Origin: VRUE01 sp963817945
GTDB taxonomy: Bacteria; Actinomycetota; Thermoleophilia; Solirubrobacterales; 70-9
Reading direction: 5' to 3'
Assembly (NCBI GenBank): GCA_963817945.1
Contig: CAWFQH010000001.1
Span: forward strand, 186,001 to 250,000
DNA length: 64,000 bases
The translations under genes and the position numbers were made by a program. A model generated the notes under the pieces. It did not search any database. It was not told where the DNA came from and saw only the letters and a list, made by a program, of their open reading frames with translations. Of this stretch, positions 61,085 through 64,000 are shown piece by piece (position 1 is the stretch's first letter; every line of letters starts with the position of its first letter).

Positions 61085-63711
61085 GGGGTTCCCTCGCCAG
61101 CCGGCCTACTCGCGGACATCCGGTGGACCACGGTTCGGTCGCGAGCGCCGCGCGGCGCCGGCAGTGGCTCAGCGGGCGCGGGCGGGGCAGTCCTCCGATC
61201 CTCGCCCCCGGGATCCCCGCCGAGCTCGTCGCTCTGGCCGCCGTCGTCGCCGCTTCCCTCGTCCTCGACCCGCCGCAGCTCCGCGAGGGCGAGGTTCATC
61301 GCCGTGCCCGTTCCCTCGATCGCGAGCGCCAGGGCGAGCAGAGCCGCGACGCCGATCGTCGCCGCGATCCCCACCCGGCCGCCGAGCAGGGCGAGGGCCG
61401 CCAGCAGCCCGAGGACCGCGGTGGCGATCGCGCCCCCGGCCGAGACCCGCGGCCATATCCGGGTGCGGACGAGCTGCTTCCCCCAGCCGTGGTCCTCCAC
61501 CAGCGCACAGATCTTGACTCCGCCGAACGGCCCGGCACGCAGGTCGAGGTCCCAGCGGTCGAACGGCCCGCCGCTCCGCACCAGACCACCGCTGGCCGCC
61601 AGCGAGTCCTGCAGTCGCTGCAGGCACGCCTGTGGGTCCTGCCAGCGCTCTCGCCAAGACTCGACTGTGCGCGGACGTGGCCATGCCGCTCCCGGGCGCA
61701 GGCGGCGGCGCCACGGGGAGAGGCCGTTCCGCAGCCGCCCGGCCAGTCGCGCCATTGGCTGCAGGAGGAAGAGCAGCGAGGTCAGGGACCGCCGCGCGAA
61801 CGTCTCCAAGCGGGGGCGACCAGGGATCGGACGGTTGGCGCGCCAACCGCTGGCCAATGCATGCCAGAGAACGAAGGCGAGGCCCAGGAGCGCAATGGGC
61901 GCCGCGATCAGGAGGGGCGCCCAGACCAGGCCGAACGCCGAGACCCCGGCGAGCGCCGCGATCATCAGCAGGAACTCGGGGGCGAGCAGGAGGCCAGAGA
62001 GCAGCCCCGGCGTCGGCTCGTAGATCGACTGGAAGAGGCCACTCCCCCAAGTTCCGTAGCGGACCATCGCTCGCCGCCCCGGCCCCCTGGCGGGCGGGTC
62101 GTAGATGCGACCGGCCCAGCGCGAGGAGCCGGCGCGGGTGTAGCGGCTGGGCCACTTGCGCTCCAGTAGCGCCTCCGCCTTGCCGTAGCCGTACTGCTGC
62201 TTCAGGTAACGGCGAATCGAGTCGCGGCGACGGTGCATGACAACCGCTCCGGCGCTGAAGCCCAGCGTCCGACCGGCCTCCTGCAGCCGCCAGCAGACGT
62301 CGACGTCGTCGCCGGCGGCGCGGAATCGTTCGTCGAAGCCGCCGATCTCTTCCAGTGCCGATTTGCGAAACGCCATATTGCAGCCGGGGACGTGCTCGGC
62401 CTCGCGATCGGAGATGAGCACATGGATCGGCCCTCCCGGGGCGGCGGCGACGCAGTCCGCCACGAGGCCGTCCTCCTCGGGGGGGATGTTGGGCCCGCCC
62501 ATGCCTGCGTGCGCGTTGGCGCGCAGCGAGGCCGCGACGTAATGGAGCCAGTCGGCGTCGGGATAGGCGTCGTCGTCGAGGAAGGCGACGATCTCCCCAC
62601 TGGCGCGCGCGACCCCGGCGTTGCGGGCAAAGCTGAGACCGCGGTGCTCGGTCTGGACCAGCGTCGTGCCGTGAGCACGAGCGATCTCCGCCGAACCGTC
62701 GCTGGAGCCGTCGTCGACGACGATCACCTCGTAGTCCGGATAGTCCAGGGCCCGCAGGCGCTCGAGGCATTGCGGCAGCGTGCGCCCGCCGTTGTGGGTG
62801 CAGACCACGACCGACACTCGCGGCCAGGGACCGCTCGGACAGAAGGGTGCTGCCCCGAAGGCCGTCCGGACAGCCTCGAGCGAGGGCTTGGGCCGCCGGT
62901 CTCGGTCGACGACGCCGAAGTCCCAGTCGGTCACCTCGTGGCCGCCGCGATGCCACTCGTCGGTCCAGGCGAAGACGAAGACGCCAGCGGCGCCGGTGCC
63001 GAACGCGTGCCGCACCTGCCACTCGAGCGTTCGCGCCTGCTCCCGCTCTCCGTTGCGGCGGCTGTCGATGCCGACCTCGGTGATCAGCAGCGGCCGGTCT
63101 CCGGAGAGGTTCTGCAGGCGCGCCAGGTAGGACTCGAAGGTGCGTTCCTCCTCGAGGAAGACGTTGAAGGCGGCCAAGTCAAGGAAGGGCAGCTCCAGGT
63201 ACTCGGTCGAGGGATAGTTGACGTAGGTGACGAGTCCGTCGGGGTCCTCGGCCTTGGCCGTCCAGTGGAGGCGCTCGATGAAGTCCTCAACCCGGCGCTT
63301 GCCGTGCCAGCGCACGATCGGGGCGGGGATCTCGTTTCCCACCGCGTAGGCGAGGACCGCCGGATGGCCCTCGCAGGCGCGCACCTGGTCGGCCACGCGG
63401 TTGGCGATCGAGGCGACGCGGCCCGAATCGTCGAGGAATGCGACGTGCTGCTCCCAGGCCAGGCCCACCATCACCTGTAAACCGTGCTCCTGCGCCAGGT
63501 CGAGCAGCCAAAGCGGCGGCGGCACGTACGTGCGCAGCGCGTTGGCACCGGTCTCGGCGATCGCCTCGAAGTCGCGGCGAACGTCATCCACTGCCGGGAA
63601 CGGAATGCCGTCGTGCTGACAAAACGTGCCGTAGGTGACCCCGCGGACGTGCAGCTTCCGCCCCCCGAGCAGGATCGAACGGCCGTGGATCAGGGGTCGC
63701 CTGGAAGCCAT
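61081..63711 (-). CDS. Fusion: clan GH-A glycosidase-like TIM barrel, GT2 and membrane C-terminus
   Basis: 876 residues from the ATG at 63711. Residues about 8-290 look like a GH2/GH5-type (beta/alpha)8 barrel: LHVRGVTYGTF, the acid/base motif AVGNEIPAP (Glu127) and the nucleophile strand LLITEVGID (Glu212), then FVFAWTDEWH. Residues about 298-560 are a GT2: RVSVVVCTHNGGRTLPQCLE, VVDDGSSDGSAEIARAHGTT, VAFLDDDAYPDADWLHYVAA and AGDDVDVCWRLQEAGRTLGF. Several hydrophobic segments follow (LLAPEFLLMIAALAGVSAFG; GAIATAVLGLLAALALL) with a disordered acidic and Pro-rich tail. Hydrolase and transferase in one membrane protein suggests combined synthesis and remodelling. First gene of the long minus-strand unit. 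Confidence 0.85.
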   Translation of the reverse strand: MASRRPLIHGRSILLGGRKLHVRGVTYGTFCQHDGIPFPAVDDVRRDFEAIAETGANALRTYVPPPLWLLDLAQEHGLQVMVGLAWEQHVAFLDDSGRVASIANRVADQVRACEGHPAVLAYAVGNEIPAPIVRWHGKRRVEDFIERLHWTAKAEDPDGLVTYVNYPSTEYLELPFLDLAAFNVFLEEERTFESYLARLQNLSGDRPLLITEVGIDSRRNGEREQARTLEWQVRHAFGTGAAGVFVFAWTDEWHRGGHEVTDWDFGVVDRDRRPKPSLEAVRTAFGAAPFCPSGPWPRVSVVVCTHNGGRTLPQCLERLRALDYPDYEVIVVDDGSSDGSAEIARAHGTTLVQTEHRGLSFARNAGVARASGEIVAFLDDDAYPDADWLHYVAASLRANAHAGMGGPNIPPEEDGLVADCVAAAPGGPIHVLISDREAEHVPGCNMAFRKSALEEIGGFDERFRAAGDDVDVCWRLQEAGRTLGFSAGAVVMHRRRDSIRRYLKQQYGYGKAEALLERKWPSRYTRAGSSRWAGRIYDPPARGPGRRAMVRYGTWGSGLFQSIYEPTPGLLSGLLLAPEFLLMIAALAGVSAFGLVWAPLLIAAPIALLGLAFVLWHALASGWRANRPIPGRPRLETFARRSLTSLLFLLQPMARLAGRLRNGLSPWRRRLRPGAAWPRPRTVESWRERWQDPQACLQRLQDSLAASGGLVRSGGPFDRWDLDLRAGPFGGVKICALVEDHGWGKQLVRTRIWPRVSAGGAIATAVLGLLAALALLGGRVGIAATIGVAALLALALAIEGTGTAMNLALAELRRVEDEGSGDDGGQSDELGGDPGGEDRRTAPPAPAEPLPAPRGARDRTVVHRMSASRPAGEGTP

Positions 63712-63962
63712 GGTGCAGAGCCGAGAATCGTACGAATCGACGCTTTTCGCAGCAGCCCCCCGCAGCGCGAAGTCAAACAAAGAAACCGAAGGTTACGCCT
63801 ATCGATGCATATGTCGAGAGCAAAGGACAAGATATTCGTCCATCGGCAGATTTCACGGGGCCTGGACAACTGCAGGACTGCCCCCGATCGGGCGTCGGCT
63901 AGATTTCGGCCCCCGCGCGAGCCGGACCTTTCATCCAGCGCACGAACGACCAGAGGAGCAGC
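63712..63962 (-). promoter_or_regulatory. Upstream region of the long minus-strand gene train
   Basis: About 250 bases without a convincing gene, lower in GC around 63780-63870 (for example ATCGATGCATATGTCGAGAG). It lies upstream of the first gene of the long unit (63711) and of a possible short + strand start at 63963, so it probably holds the promoter of the train. No specific -10/-35 boxes could be called with confidence. Confidence 0.35.
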
Positions 63963-64000
63963 TTGAGAAACCCCAGAGACTTCTTTCAGCCACAGGCGAT
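63963..64000 (+). CDS. Possible start of a gene cut by the window edge
   Basis: A TTG at 63963 behind AGAGGAGCAGC (a fair ribosome site) opens a frame that reads RNPRDFFQPQA and stays open to the end of the window. Only about 12 codons are visible, so no product can be named. It could be chance. Confidence 0.25.
   Translation, partial: MRNPRDFFQPQA

Noticed and set aside
1..64000. tRNA, rRNA, transposase or integrase genes
   Set aside because: None was recognised in the translations or by eye in the gaps; the transferred look of some genes rests on base composition only.

Overview
The window comes from a high-GC actinobacterium. The ethylmalonyl-CoA-type mutase, mesaconyl-CoA-hydratase-like and methylsuccinyl-CoA-dehydrogenase-like proteins resemble the streptomycete set, and the abundance of surface-glycan genes and start/stop overlaps fits a soil member of Thermoleophilia/Solirubrobacterales. 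That placement is inference. No rRNA, tRNA, insertion sequence or CRISPR array was seen.

Layout. (1) 1-4580: a truncated sugar dehydrogenase, clpS, a secreted protein of unknown function, ethylmalonyl-CoA mutase (meaA) and a CxxC-containing small protein. (2) 4581-14689: a polyprenyl sugar transferase on the + strand behind a structured leader, then a minus-strand set (read from 14689 down): GT4, asparagine synthase, GT4, GT4, Wzy-type polymerase/ligase and a Wzz/BY-kinase. (3) 14801-24877: a mostly + strand set with two paralogous flippases, GT2 enzymes, ChbG/YdjC deacetylases, two kelch propellers and a GMC oxidoreductase. (4) 24907-34966: a mixed block with a MaoC hydratase, three genes of the GDP-heptose route (hddA, gmhA, gmhB), a 763-residue collagen-like protein, a SCP2-like protein, a Ser/Thr kinase, an acidic low-complexity protein, an acyl-CoA dehydrogenase and a CAP-domain protein. 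(5) 63711 down to 35341: about 28 kb of uninterrupted minus-strand genes with stop/start overlaps. They encode a glycosidase-glycosyltransferase fusion, an ABC exporter, many glycosyltransferases, a sulfotransferase, a methyltransferase, an AlgX/AlgJ-like O-acyltransferase, a WecE aminotransferase, an APH-fold kinase and a deacetylase.

Together these look like one large locus for assembling, decorating and exporting one or more surface polysaccharides. A Wzx/Wzy/BY-kinase route lies in the first half and an ABC-exporter route in the second. Heptose, amino-sugar, sulfate, methyl and acyl decorations are implied. Ethylmalonyl-CoA pathway genes are interspersed at three separate places.

Two small domains recur and are not explained by the catalytic families. 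A 'GW...RPDV..AFPD...GF' module is joined to five different enzymes. A 'HFPQ...GHHP.DSAEAV...WWL.HY' module ends two glycosyltransferases and also forms a separate protein. Several zones (about 9.4-14.6 kb, 17.1-18.5 kb, near 19.95 kb, 58.0-59.9 kb) carry dense single-base frameshifts inside otherwise well-conserved genes. I read these as probable consensus errors rather than real decay, so gene ends inside them are approximate.
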